DNA of 16,606 nt from JBECKQ01 sp040235375 (GCA_040235375.1 JBECKQ010000482.1:1-16606), one strand, 5' to 3'. Positions 6,926-13,229 are shown, counted from the first letter of the stretch. Program-made: numbers and translations. Notes: a model not told the origin generated them from the sequence alone.

Positions 6926-7218
6926 TTCGCGTCGAACTGCCGTTTCATCTTCGCACGCTGGCCGGCGTTGGCCGTGAGGTCTTGCTGGATGTGAAAGAAC
7001 CGGTTACGCAGTTCATGGTACTGGACGCGCTCGAATCGCGCTACCCGGTGTTGCGCGGGACCATACGCGATCATGAGACGAAGGCGCGGCGACCTTTCGT
7101 GCGGTTCTTCGCCTGCCGCCAGGATCTTTCCCACGACTCGCCCGACGCGCCGCTTCCCGACGAGGTCGCCAGCGGCGCCGAGCCGCTCCTGATCATCGGC
7201 GCCATCGCCGGCGGCTGA
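6922..7218 (+). CDS. MoaD/ThiS-family ubiquitin-like protein with C-terminal Gly-Gly
   Basis: This is a 98-residue beta-grasp protein of the sulfur-carrier family. It starts VIRVELPFHLRTLAG, has the helix VLDALESRYPVLRGTI at 33-48, and ends PLLIIGAIAGG, where the terminal diglycine is the site that E1-like enzymes adenylate and convert to thiocarboxylate. The GTG start overlaps the preceding stop by 4 nt (GTGA) and lacks a good ribosome site of its own, so translation is probably coupled to the propeller gene. No MoaB/MoeB/ThiF-like E1, MoaE or ThiG lies nearby, so it is unlikely to be the dedicated carrier for molybdopterin or thiamine. The insert at about 50-80 is longer than in typical MoaD. 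A carrier or modifier role is inferred. Confidence 0.85.
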   Translation: MIRVELPFHLRTLAGVGREVLLDVKEPVTQFMVLDALESRYPVLRGTIRDHETKARRPFVRFFACRQDLSHDSPDAPLPDEVASGAEPLLIIGAIAGG

Positions 7219-7257
7219 AAAGGGGGGCAGACTTGCCGTCGCGGTTGGCGTGGTCCT

Positions 7258-7272
7258 CGACAGGCGTTGTCG
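7258..7272 (+). other. Short hairpin before the NADAR lipoprotein gene
   Basis: CGACA-GGCGT-TGTCG is a perfect 5-bp stem 16 nt upstream of the ribosome site of the next gene, in the 81-bp gap after the MoaD-like stop. It may be a weak terminator or leader element. No promoter is evident in the gap. Confidence 0.3.
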
Positions 7273-7299
7273 GTAGAGTAGCGGCGCTGGAGGTGAGGC

Positions 7300-8001
7300 G
7301 TGCAGGCGGCGCGGCGGATTTCGATCCTTTTGATGCTCATCGGCACGGCAGGCTGCGCCGAGCGGCGCGAGTCCGCCACGGTTGCGGCGCAAGGAACGAA
7401 GGCCCCGGACTATCCGGCCCATTGGTGGACGCCGGTTCCTGAGAGCGAGGCCGCCTCCTGGGAAATCCTGCCGCAGGCGGCCGGTCCCGGCGAGGTCATC
7501 GTATCCAAACGCAACGAGCTGGGCGTGCTGTCGAACTTCGCGGCCACGCCGTTCACCTTACACGGGCAGCGCTATGCCAGCCTTGAAGGATTCTGGCAGA
7601 TGATGAAGTACCCGGTGGGGGCGGCCGATCCACGGGCCACGTTCCCGGGCATCATCTGGCCGCACACCCGCGCCGAGGTCGCTGCGATGGTCGGGCACGA
7701 GGCGAAGGCGGCGGGCGACGCAGGCACGCGGAACATGAAGGCCATGGGGATCGATTGGGTCACGTTCGAGGGCCGGAAGATGGTCTACCACACGCCGGAG
7801 AAGGGGGCCCACTATGCCCTGATCGTCGCGGCCATGCGGGAGAAGGTTCGCCAGAACCCCCAGGTGCGCCGCGTGCTGCTGGCCACCGGTGACCTGATTC
7901 TCCGGCCGGATCACCATCAACCGGACGACGCACCTCCGGCTTGGCGCTACTGCACCATCATGAGGGACATCCGGGCGGATTTGCAGAAGGCGCGCGAGTG
8001 A
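7300..8001 (+). CDS. NADAR-domain (YbiA-like) lipoprotein
   Basis: This 233-residue protein joins a lipoprotein signal (hydrophobic about 7-16, GTAGC with Cys19) to a NADAR domain at about 66-230. Family landmarks are LGVLSNFAATPFTLHG (74-89), YASLEGFWQMMKYP (92-105, with Glu96 in the place of the catalytic glutamate of the SEH motif), the helix HYALIVAAMREKVRQNPQVRRVLLATGD (171-198), then DHHQPDDAPPAWRY. NADAR proteins cleave N-glycosidic bonds: YbiA acts on riboflavin-pathway intermediates, and others remove ADP-ribose from modified bases. A membrane-anchored, exported version is unexpected. The histidine of SEH is replaced by Gly and the end motif is altered, so substrate or activity may differ. 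GTG 7300 is supported by GGAGGTGA 6 nt upstream. Confidence 0.8.
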   Translation: MQAARRISILLMLIGTAGCAERRESATVAAQGTKAPDYPAHWWTPVPESEAASWEILPQAAGPGEVIVSKRNELGVLSNFAATPFTLHGQRYASLEGFWQMMKYPVGAADPRATFPGIIWPHTRAEVAAMVGHEAKAAGDAGTRNMKAMGIDWVTFEGRKMVYHTPEKGAHYALIVAAMREKVRQNPQVRRVLLATGDLILRPDHHQPDDAPPAWRYCTIMRDIRADLQKARE

Positions 8002-8052
8002 GAAGGCTGTCCGCTGCTTTGCGGCACTGATAATCCGGGCGGTGCCACCATC

Positions 8053-9243
8053 TTACAACTCGATCGCGATCGGTCTTTCAAGGCAATGCTCGGCGAGCAG
8101 GTCGGGATTGACGTCCGCGCCCAGGCCATTGGAGGGGAGGCGCGGCGGGCGGCCGGCGTAGCGGAAACGGATGCTGCGACGGGCGATGTCGGCCGCCATC
8201 AGAAAGCCGCCGTACGCTCCCTCCGCAAACTGCACGCCGGGGACGTTTTCGAGGAAGCGAACGCCCGCAGCCGAGAGGATGCTCGTCTCGCCCACCATGC
8301 AACCGAGCTGAACGCCGACGCCGTGGTGCCGAGCGAAGCCGGCCAACCGCATGGCCGGCAGCAGCCCGCCGCACTTGCTGATGCGGATGTTGAACCAGTC
8401 GGCGACGCCGAGGGTCAGCAGACGGTGAGCGTCCTCGAGCGTGACGAGTGACTCGTCGTGGCACACATCGACGTTGCATCTTTCCCGCAGCGTCGGCAGA
8501 TCGTCGACGTCGGTTTTGGACAACGGCTGCTCGACGGCGGCGATGGGCACGTCGCTCCAGCGGTTGAGCTTCTCGACGGCCTCGGCGAGCGACCAGGCGC
8601 CGTTGGTGTCGAGACGCAGGGTCGCGGCGCGGCGCCGCAGTCGTTTCCCGATCGACTTCACCACCGCCCGCAGGCGCTCGTCATCGTTCGGATACCCGAC
8701 CTTCAACTTGAAGTTGCATATGCCGTACAGGCCCGCCAGTCGCACGGTCCGGACGAGCGAGGCGATCGAATCGCTTGCCAGCACGACGGAATAGCGGATC
8801 GTCCGCACGCTGCCCGGGTTGCCGAAGCCGGGCAAGCCCAGCCAGCCGGCCACTTCGCCGACATCGCGGTTGGTGGCCCGCAGGCAGGCGTCGAGCAGGG
8901 CAAGTTCGACAGCGGCCCGCGCGGCGGGGCAGGGATAACCGGACTCGCTGAGAAAAGGCAGGGCGTCGATCATCTCGAGCGCCGCCGGAAGCGCGTCGGC
9001 CCGCAGGGCGAGCAACTCCTTGACGAACTCGCCGGCCAGCAGCTTGGCGACGGACTCAACCGTTTCGCCGGTGACGTACGGGCGGGGCAGCGTCTCGCCA
9101 TAGCCGGTGACGCCGTTCATCAACTCCACCGCCACGACGACGGGGTCGCTTACCGCCCGCTCGCCCGCCGCGTGCGAGACCTTGCGCTTCATGGGCAGCG
9201 CGAGAGGATAAATGGTCAGACGTTTGACGGCCAGCGTTCGCAC
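8053..9243 (-). CDS. Mandelate racemase/muconate lactonizing enzyme-family protein (dipeptide epimerase-like)
   Basis: This is an enolase-superfamily enzyme that abstracts a proton alpha to a carboxylate. From the chosen start the 396 residues show the full catalytic set of the muconate-cycloisomerase subgroup: KLK at 179-181 (FKLKVG), metal ligands Asp212 (RLDTNGAW), Glu238 (AAVEQPL) and Asp263 (CHDES), and Lys290 (RISKCGG). GCMVGETSI follows, as in the o-succinylbenzoate synthase and dipeptide epimerase groups. GTG 9243 is preferred because AGGAG lies 6 nt upstream; ATG 9267 adds 8 residues without a ribosome site. It converges on the NADAR gene with 51 bp between and diverges from the phosphatidyltransferase. 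The specific substrate cannot be assigned; a peptidoglycan-derived dipeptide is one possibility. Confidence 0.87.
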   Translation of the reverse strand: MRTLAVKRLTIYPLALPMKRKVSHAAGERAVSDPVVVAVELMNGVTGYGETLPRPYVTGETVESVAKLLAGEFVKELLALRADALPAALEMIDALPFLSESGYPCPAARAAVELALLDACLRATNRDVGEVAGWLGLPGFGNPGSVRTIRYSVVLASDSIASLVRTVRLAGLYGICNFKLKVGYPNDDERLRAVVKSIGKRLRRRAATLRLDTNGAWSLAEAVEKLNRWSDVPIAAVEQPLSKTDVDDLPTLRERCNVDVCHDESLVTLEDAHRLLTLGVADWFNIRISKCGGLLPAMRLAGFARHHGVGVQLGCMVGETSILSAAGVRFLENVPGVQFAEGAYGGFLMAADIARRSIRFRYAGRPPRLPSNGLGADVNPDLLAEHCLERPIAIEL

Positions 9244-9300
9244 CGCAGGCTCCTGTGACCGCGTCATCGAGATCGTGCATAGCTACATTGGCCGCGGCGG

Positions 9301-9329
9301 CGACGCAAGGACACACGGCCGCAGCGTCG
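9301..9329. other. Inverted repeat in the divergent gap
   Basis: CGACGC (9301-9306) and GCGTCG (9324-9329) are exact complements separated by 17 nt, in the ~200-bp gap between the enolase-superfamily gene and the phosphatidyltransferase gene. It could be an operator or simply GC-rich chance. No convincing promoter pair was found beside it. Confidence 0.25.
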
Positions 9330-9440
9330 AGACGGGCGGCGCGTGGCAGCGGGAGGCCGCGCCTTGCCTTTGAGACGCTGGCTGTCAAGATGTCGCATCG
9401 TGTCGGTGGCTGCCTGGCATCGGACGGGCCGTAGCAGACA

Positions 9441-10001
9441 GTGATTCCGCGGGTCGCAAAGAATCAAATGCGTGGTGCAATCGCCATACCCTGGAGTCTG
9501 TCGCTGCTGCGCGTGGCGTTGGGCGTTGCGTTCTGGGCGGTCGGCGCCCAGGCACGAGCTGCGATGGTGGTCATCGCGGCGGCGAGCGATCTGGCGGACG
9601 GTGGGGCGGCGCGCCTGCTGCGGGTGCAGAGCACGGCCGGCAGCGTTGTGGATGCGCTGACCGACAAGTTCTTTGCATGGTCGGCATTGATCGCCCTGGC
9701 CGTGGAAGGGCAGTTGGCGTGGTGGCAGCTCGCCCTCCTGGCTCCGCGCGACGTGGTTGTCTTGGTCGGAGCGGGCGCCTATGTGCTTCGACAGCAATCG
9801 TGGACGCTGTGTGCCCGGCATGCGCTTCTCGGCAAGGGGGCCACTGCAGCACTGCTCATTTTCCTGTTCGCGGAGCTGAGTTTCCCTGAGGGATATCCGG
9901 TCGCGATGTTTGTCTACGGCCTTGCGGTCGTCGCGGGGCTTGCGGCAGCGGTCGTGTATCTTCGCCAGTGGGTTGGAGAGTCGTCGCCGGGAGGCGTGTG
10001 A
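9441..10001 (+). CDS. CDP-alcohol phosphatidyltransferase-family membrane protein
   Basis: This integral membrane enzyme of the CDP-alcohol phosphatidyltransferase family moves a phosphatidyl or related group from a CDP-linked donor to an alcohol, as in PgsA. The complete signature D-x2-D-G-x2-A-R-x8-G-x3-D-x3-D is present at 50-75 (SDLADGGAAR, then TAGSVVDALTD; Asp50, Asp53, Asp71, Asp75). The 186 residues contain several hydrophobic helices (about 20-47, 78-97, 105-117, 130-145, 152-173). GTG 9441 gives the longest form; ATG 9468, just before the first helix, is an equal candidate, and neither has a clear ribosome site. PgsA is the closest common relative, but alcohol specificity is not readable. 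It ends 6 bp from the stop of the convergent zinc-ribbon gene. Confidence 0.85.
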   Translation: MIPRVAKNQMRGAIAIPWSLSLLRVALGVAFWAVGAQARAAMVVIAAASDLADGGAARLLRVQSTAGSVVDALTDKFFAWSALIALAVEGQLAWWQLALLAPRDVVVLVGAGAYVLRQQSWTLCARHALLGKGATAALLIFLFAELSFPEGYPVAMFVYGLAVVAGLAAAVVYLRQWVGESSPGGV

Positions 10002-10007
10002 AGAGCG

Positions 10008-10172
10008 TTACTTGGTGGGCGCGGGTGGCTTGTCGGACTTGGCGCCGGCCTTCTCCGGGACGGCAAAGACCGTGCCGCAACGACCGCAGCGAACCTTCTT
10101 GCCGCGCACAGACTCCGGGACACGAAGGAGCGAGCGGCAGGTCAGATTGGGGCACATGATTGTCACGGTCAT
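10008..10172 (-). CDS. Small zinc-ribbon protein (54 residues)
   Basis: This small protein opens MTVTIMCPNLTC and continues ESVRGKKVRCGRCGTVFAV. Two cysteine pairs, CPNLTC (Cys7 and Cys12) and CGRC (Cys29 and Cys32), form a zinc-ribbon knuckle pair like the MJ0042-type ribbons that are abundant in planctomycete proteins. The first pair has four residues between the cysteines rather than two. A short low-complexity tail rich in Lys, Pro and Ala (KSDKPPAPTK) follows. ATG 10172 has GGAGAGG 7 nt upstream, which argues for a real gene against a longer upstream extension (to 10640) of arbitrary composition. It is convergent with the phosphatidyltransferase and divergent from purU. Its role is unknown; nucleic-acid or protein contact is plausible. 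Confidence 0.75.
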   Translation of the reverse strand: MTVTIMCPNLTCRSLLRVPESVRGKKVRCGRCGTVFAVPEKAGAKSDKPPAPTK

Positions 10173-10379
10173 CCCCGGACCTCTCCGGCCGCATCGGCCA
10201 CACGCCACGCGCGACGGTGGCGGCGAGTCGTCGACGGGTACATCGTCTGATCCGGCAGACTCCTTAAGGTAACGGCCGGCCTCGCGGGCCCTGCGGCCGC
10301 CATGCGGCTTTCGGGCTGGCGGGGAGCATCGTGGCGTTATCGGACAAAGGCCGTCAGCGGTTGTGTTCGAGTGGTCAGC

Positions 10380-10407
10380 ATTGTCGCCGCGGTCGAAGCG
10401 AGTAGTA
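10380..10407 (+). promoter_or_regulatory. Possible promoter for purU
   Basis: TTGTCG (near 10381) and TAGTAT (near 10403) are about 16 nt apart, each with four of six consensus bases, some 50 bp upstream of the purU ATG. The remainder of the 286-bp gap (10173-10458) is GC-rich and shows no gene. The match is weak. Confidence 0.25.
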
Positions 10408-10458
10408 TCGTACACGAGTTGAAGGCTGTCGTGTCGCCTCGCGTGACCCCGGAGAACC

Positions 10459-11316
10459 ATGAAACCACCAACCGCTCGTTTGCTGATATCGTGCCCGGAT
10501 CGCAAGGGAATCATTGCCGCCGCGACGGGATTTCTCGCCGACTGCCAGGCCAACGTCCTTGAGGCCGACCAGCACAGCGACCCCGACGACGGGACGTTCT
10601 GCATGCGACTGGAATACGAGACGGCCGACATGGTCGTCACGCACGACGAGATGCTGGCGCGGTTCGCCAGGCTGGCCGCAGATTATCGGATGGAGTGGCG
10701 CGTCGCCTATTCGGCGGACCGCAAACGGGCGGCGATACTGGTCAGCAAGGAAGACCACTGTCTGCACGATCTGCTTCTGCGCCGCCGATGCGGCGAAATC
10801 GACGTCGACATCCCCTTGATCGTCAGCAATCATTCGGACCTCGAACCTGCGGCGGCCGCTTACGGCGTCGAGTTTCATACATTGCCCGTCGCCAAGGCGA
10901 CGAAGCTGGAGCAGGAACGGTCACTGCTGCAGCTTCTCGAGGCGAAGGGCATCGACTTCGTCATCCTCGCGCGCTACATGCAGGTCCTCACGCGGCAGGT
11001 CATCGATCGATACCCGTCAAGGATCATCAACATACACCACAGCTTTCTGCCGGCGTTCGCCGGCCGCCGGCCGTACCACCAGGCGTATGAGCGCGGTGTC
11101 AAGGTCGTCGGGGCCACCGCGCACTATGTGACGGAGGAGCTTGATGCCGGCCCGATCATCGCCCAGGCGACGACGGCCATCAATCATCGCGATACCGTTG
11201 ACGATCTGGTCCGCAAGGGCCGCGACCTCGAACGCACAGTGCTCGCCACCGCGGTCCGCCTGCACGTGCAGGACAAGGTTCTCGTGCATCAGAACCGGAC
11301 GATCGTGTTCGAATAG
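10459..11316 (+). CDS. purU: Formyltetrahydrofolate deformylase
   Basis: This enzyme hydrolyses 10-formyl-tetrahydrofolate to formate and tetrahydrofolate in the cytoplasm, balancing one-carbon pools and supplying formate. At 285 residues it matches the family length (E. coli 280). An N-terminal ACT domain (about 5-85, starting RLLISCPDRKGIIAAATGFL) is followed by a formyltransferase-fold domain. The catalytic triad Asn191, His193 and Asp229 is intact (RIINIHHSFLPAF and EELDAGPIIAQ), as is RPYHQAYERGVKVVGATAHYV. The ATG has GGAG about 5 nt upstream. The enoyl-CoA hydratase gene begins 28 bp after the stop on the same strand, so the two are probably cotranscribed, although no pathway links them directly. 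Confidence 0.95.
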   Translation: MKPPTARLLISCPDRKGIIAAATGFLADCQANVLEADQHSDPDDGTFCMRLEYETADMVVTHDEMLARFARLAADYRMEWRVAYSADRKRAAILVSKEDHCLHDLLLRRRCGEIDVDIPLIVSNHSDLEPAAAAYGVEFHTLPVAKATKLEQERSLLQLLEAKGIDFVILARYMQVLTRQVIDRYPSRIINIHHSFLPAFAGRRPYHQAYERGVKVVGATAHYVTEELDAGPIIAQATTAINHRDTVDDLVRKGRDLERTVLATAVRLHVQDKVLVHQNRTIVFE

Positions 11317-11344
11317 ACCAGCCTCGAAGCGAAGGGGACATGCA

Positions 11345-12121
11345 ATGGCAAATGACCTGGTTCACAGCCGAGTGGATGGAAAGGTCGGCGTGGTGGCGCT
11401 CAACCGCCCCGAGGCGCTGAACGCGCTCAGCTTCGAGATGCTCGACGCGCTCGGCGACACGCTCGAGCGGCTCGACGCGGACGACGCGGTGAGCGTGATA
11501 CTGCTGCACGGCAGCGATAAGGCTTTCGCGGCCGGCGCGGACATCAAAGGAATGGCGGATGCCGAGCCCGTCGGGTGGTACCAGCGCGACCCGCTGGCGG
11601 CCTGGCAGCGCGTGGCGCGAATCCGCAAGCCGATCATCGCGGCGGTTGCCGGCCACGCTCTCGGCGGCGGGTGCGAGCTGGCGATGATGTGCGACATCAT
11701 CATCGCCGCGGAGAACGCGAAGTTCGCCCAGCCGGAGATCAAGCTGGGGATCATCCCCGGCGCCGGCGGCACACAGCGCCTGACACGGATCGTGGGCAAG
11801 CCTCTGGCGATGGACATGGTGCTCACCGGTCGGACACTGTCGGCGGCCGAAGCGCTCGCCGCCGGACTGGTCAGCCGTGTCGTGCCGGCGGCAAGCTGGC
11901 TGCAGGACGCGATGGCGCTGGCCCAGGAGCTGGCGGAGAAGCGCTCCGCGGTGGCGATGCGCGTGGCCAAGGAGGCGGTGTTGAAAGCCTATGACAGCTT
12001 TCTGTCACAGGCGCTGCGCGACGAGCGGGATCTTTTTTACCTGCTGTGCGCGAGTGATGACGCGACGGAAGGCATGATGGCGTTCGCCGAGAAGCGAGAG
12101 CCGCGATTCGTGGGTCGGTGA
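11345..12121 (+). CDS. Enoyl-CoA hydratase
   Basis: This crotonase-family enzyme hydrates 2-enoyl-CoA to 3-hydroxyacyl-CoA in beta-oxidation or related acyl-CoA pathways. The 258 residues are full length. The oxyanion-hole segments AAGADIK (62-68) and GHALGGG (103-109) are present, and so are both catalytic glutamates of true hydratases, Glu111 (GGCELAMMCDI) and Glu131 (QPEIKLGIIPGAGGTQRL). This makes a hydratase more likely than a crotonase-fold isomerase or hydrolase. ATG 11345 is chosen because AAGGGGA lies 7-8 nt upstream and the domain begins at once; an upstream in-frame extension would overlap purU. It follows purU by 28 bp. No other fatty-acid genes are nearby, so chain length is unknown. 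Confidence 0.94.
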   Translation: MANDLVHSRVDGKVGVVALNRPEALNALSFEMLDALGDTLERLDADDAVSVILLHGSDKAFAAGADIKGMADAEPVGWYQRDPLAAWQRVARIRKPIIAAVAGHALGGGCELAMMCDIIIAAENAKFAQPEIKLGIIPGAGGTQRLTRIVGKPLAMDMVLTGRTLSAAEALAAGLVSRVVPAASWLQDAMALAQELAEKRSAVAMRVAKEAVLKAYDSFLSQALRDERDLFYLLCASDDATEGMMAFAEKREPRFVGR

Positions 12122-12428
12122 AGACCCATCGCGCGCGCCTTCGCCGGAAAGGTGGCCAGTCTCCGCGTCGGCCCATGGGGTCGTGCGGCATCGCAGCGGA
12201 GCTCCGTCACGTGCAAGCGCCGGCTGGTAGGCCCCCGTGTAATCCGACGACTTTTCCAGATTCGCTGCGCCTTCCCAACTTGCTGTTTTTCCCCAGTTTA
12301 GGGGAATCACGTTACCACGTGGGCACTCCGGAAGCTGGAAAGCGGGTAACCGGACGCCGGCCACGAGATTAAATGAGTGTCATCCATGCCATGTTGAATG
12401 CGTGGGCGGTGATTCCAGTCGATTCGCC
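12122..12428. other. Gene-free stretch after the enoyl-CoA hydratase
   Basis: I see no supportable gene here. The stretch holds a 6-bp hairpin TTCCCC-AGTTTA-GGGGAA (12289-12306) inside an unusually T-rich patch, and an inverted repeat GTTACC/GGTAAC (12311-12316 and 12345-12350). A small TGCG-GCAT-CGCA stem (12184-12195) could contribute to termination after the hydratase gene. No T-tract follows any of these stems. Confidence 0.4.
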
Positions 12429-12458
12429 TATTGACAGGGCCGGACATATTGCTGAAAT
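12429..12458 (+). promoter_or_regulatory. Candidate promoter for first small lipoprotein
   Basis: A perfect -35 TTGACA (12431-12436) is followed after 16 nt by TGAAAT (12453-12458, four of six consensus bases). The start would fall near 12466, giving a leader of about 290 nt. The 9-mer TATTGACAG (12429-12437) recurs exactly upstream of the second small lipoprotein at 13221-13229. Confidence 0.45.
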
Positions 12459-12470
12459 GCTGGACCTTGA

Positions 12471-12637
12471 GGATTGCATGGACGCTGGGATGGCGTATGG
12501 CGTTCACGAGTCGCGAGCCCGGACGCACGAGTCGTAGTGGGCCGATGCAATCCGCAGGGAGAGGACAGTGCGCAGGCGCGGCGCACGTGGAGTGACAACG
12601 GCGAGGATTCTGTAGAAGCGGCGAAACGCTCGAGCGT
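12471..12637 (+). other. Structured leader of the first small lipoprotein gene
   Basis: A perfect 9-bp inverted repeat, GGATTGCAT (12471-12479) with ATGCAATCC (12545-12553), closes a 65-nt domain. Inside, GGACGC (12480-12485) can pair with GCGTTC (12500-12505, one G-U), and GCCC (12517-12520) with GGGC (12539-12542), which allows a three-way junction. The domain also holds the direct repeat CACGAGTCG at 12505-12513 and 12526-12534. Downstream are a 6-bp hairpin GTGCGC/GCGCAC (12568-12573 and 12581-12586) and a 12-nt palindrome ACGCTCGAGCGT (12626-12637). I recognise no known riboswitch. A folded leader RNA is inferred from these pairings only. Confidence 0.4.
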
Positions 12638-12697
12638 GGTCGATCTTGCGGGCGTGGAGCCGTGAATCAAGTGAAACGAGCATGTTGAGTTGGTGAT

Positions 12698-12712
12698 ATG
12701 GGCATCGCCCAT
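12698..12712 (+). other. 6-bp hairpin just upstream of the first small lipoprotein
   Basis: ATGGGC-ATC-GCCCAT is a perfect stem with a 3-nt loop, about 28 nt before the ribosome site of the lipoprotein gene. It may affect mRNA stability or translation. Confidence 0.35.
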
Positions 12713-12753
12713 GCAGCCGACAGGGTTCCTTCGGTCGTAAAGGAGTAGCACTG

Positions 12754-12939
12754 ATGAAGAAGACGAAGCTGCTGCCGTTGATCGCGTTGACCGGCTTCCT
12801 GTTTGCCGGTGGATGCTCGTTCAACGGCCTGCTAAGCAACATCTGGATTGGTTTCGGCCGGGCGATCGGCGGCGTACCCGCACAGGTCGTGACGGACGTG
12901 TTCCTGGCGGACTTCATTAATAACCTCGTCCCCCAGTAA
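12754..12939 (+). CDS. Small lipoprotein (61 residues), unknown function
   Basis: I do not recognise a family. The product has a clear lipoprotein signal: MKKTK, a hydrophobic core LLPLIALTGFLFA, and the lipobox AGGC with Cys21. The mature part is only 41 residues, SFNGLLSNIWIGFGRAIGG followed by VPAQVVTDVFLADFINNLVPQ, and looks amphipathic, with a FINN tetrapeptide near the end. AAGGAG lies about 9 nt before ATG. The next gene on the strand (13418) is another small lipoprotein that also has FINN, so the two may be distant paralogues. It stands alone between a long leader and a strong stem-loop, which indicates an independent transcript. A role at the outer membrane is inferred only from the signal. 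Confidence 0.75.
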   Translation: MKKTKLLPLIALTGFLFAGGCSFNGLLSNIWIGFGRAIGGVPAQVVTDVFLADFINNLVPQ

Positions 12940-12950
12940 ACACCGCGATT

Positions 12951-12990
12951 CACCTGCCGGCGCCGGTTCCGCAGGAACGAGCCGGCGGTG
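12951..12990 (+). terminator. Strong stem-loop after the first small lipoprotein
   Basis: CACC(T)GCCGGC (12951-12961) pairs with GCCGGCGGTG (12981-12990) with one bulged T. Inside it GTTCC-GCA-GGAAC (12966-12978) forms the tip. It begins 11 nt after the lipoprotein stop. There is no T-tract, but the position and stability suit a terminator or 3'-end stabiliser. Confidence 0.65.
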
Positions 12991-13065
12991 ATGCGAGGCA
13001 CATGCGTGCGGCGCCGGGGCGCGAGGTGATGCCCGCGCGTTTCCGTGTACGTGTGTCGTAGCGTT

Positions 13066-13077
13066 GGCTCGCGAGCC
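13066..13077. promoter_or_regulatory. 12-nt perfect palindrome in the gap between the small lipoproteins
   Basis: GGCTCGCGAGCC is perfectly self-complementary. It lies in the 478-bp interval 12940-13417, which otherwise holds the upstream stem-loop, a candidate promoter and the leader of the next gene, and no gene I can support. It could be a protein-binding site; chance is also possible at this GC content. Confidence 0.25.
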
Positions 13078-13220
13078 CTCTGATGACCTGCGGGTCGATC
13101 GGGAGGGCTTTTCTATGCGCAGTGGTGCGGCTCGGTCTCGAAGTCGCGCTGGAGGCCGGCAAACCGTCGCGTTTGTTAACGGCCCTCCATTACAAAATCA
13201 CCCCGACCCCCTCGTAACAG

Positions 13221-13229
13221 TATTGACAG
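13221..13229 (+). promoter_or_regulatory. Candidate -35 region for the second small lipoprotein operon
   Basis: TATTGACAG contains a perfect TTGACA (13223-13228) and is identical over 9 nt to the element at 12429-12437. It sits in one of the few AT-richer patches of the region (13170-13225). The matching -10 is poor (CACCAT after 16 nt), so this may be an activated promoter or a shared site of another kind. The start would fall near 13258. Confidence 0.4.

Noticed and set aside
6922..7218. Calling the MoaD/ThiS-like protein the molybdopterin synthase small subunit
   Set aside because: No other molybdopterin genes are present and the sequence has an atypical insert, so a moaD symbol is not justified.
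8458..9258. 266-codon + strand open frame opposite the enolase-superfamily gene
   Set aside because: No motifs or ribosome site, and the catalytic residues on the minus strand are complete.
9264..9821. Minus-strand open frame opposite the phosphatidyltransferase
   Set aside because: Low-complexity Arg/Gln/His composition; the + strand contains the full CDP-alcohol phosphatidyltransferase signature.
12118..12751. Several small open frames on both strands in the gap before the first small lipoprotein
   Set aside because: None has a convincing ribosome site, signal peptide or motif, and they overlap the hairpins described.
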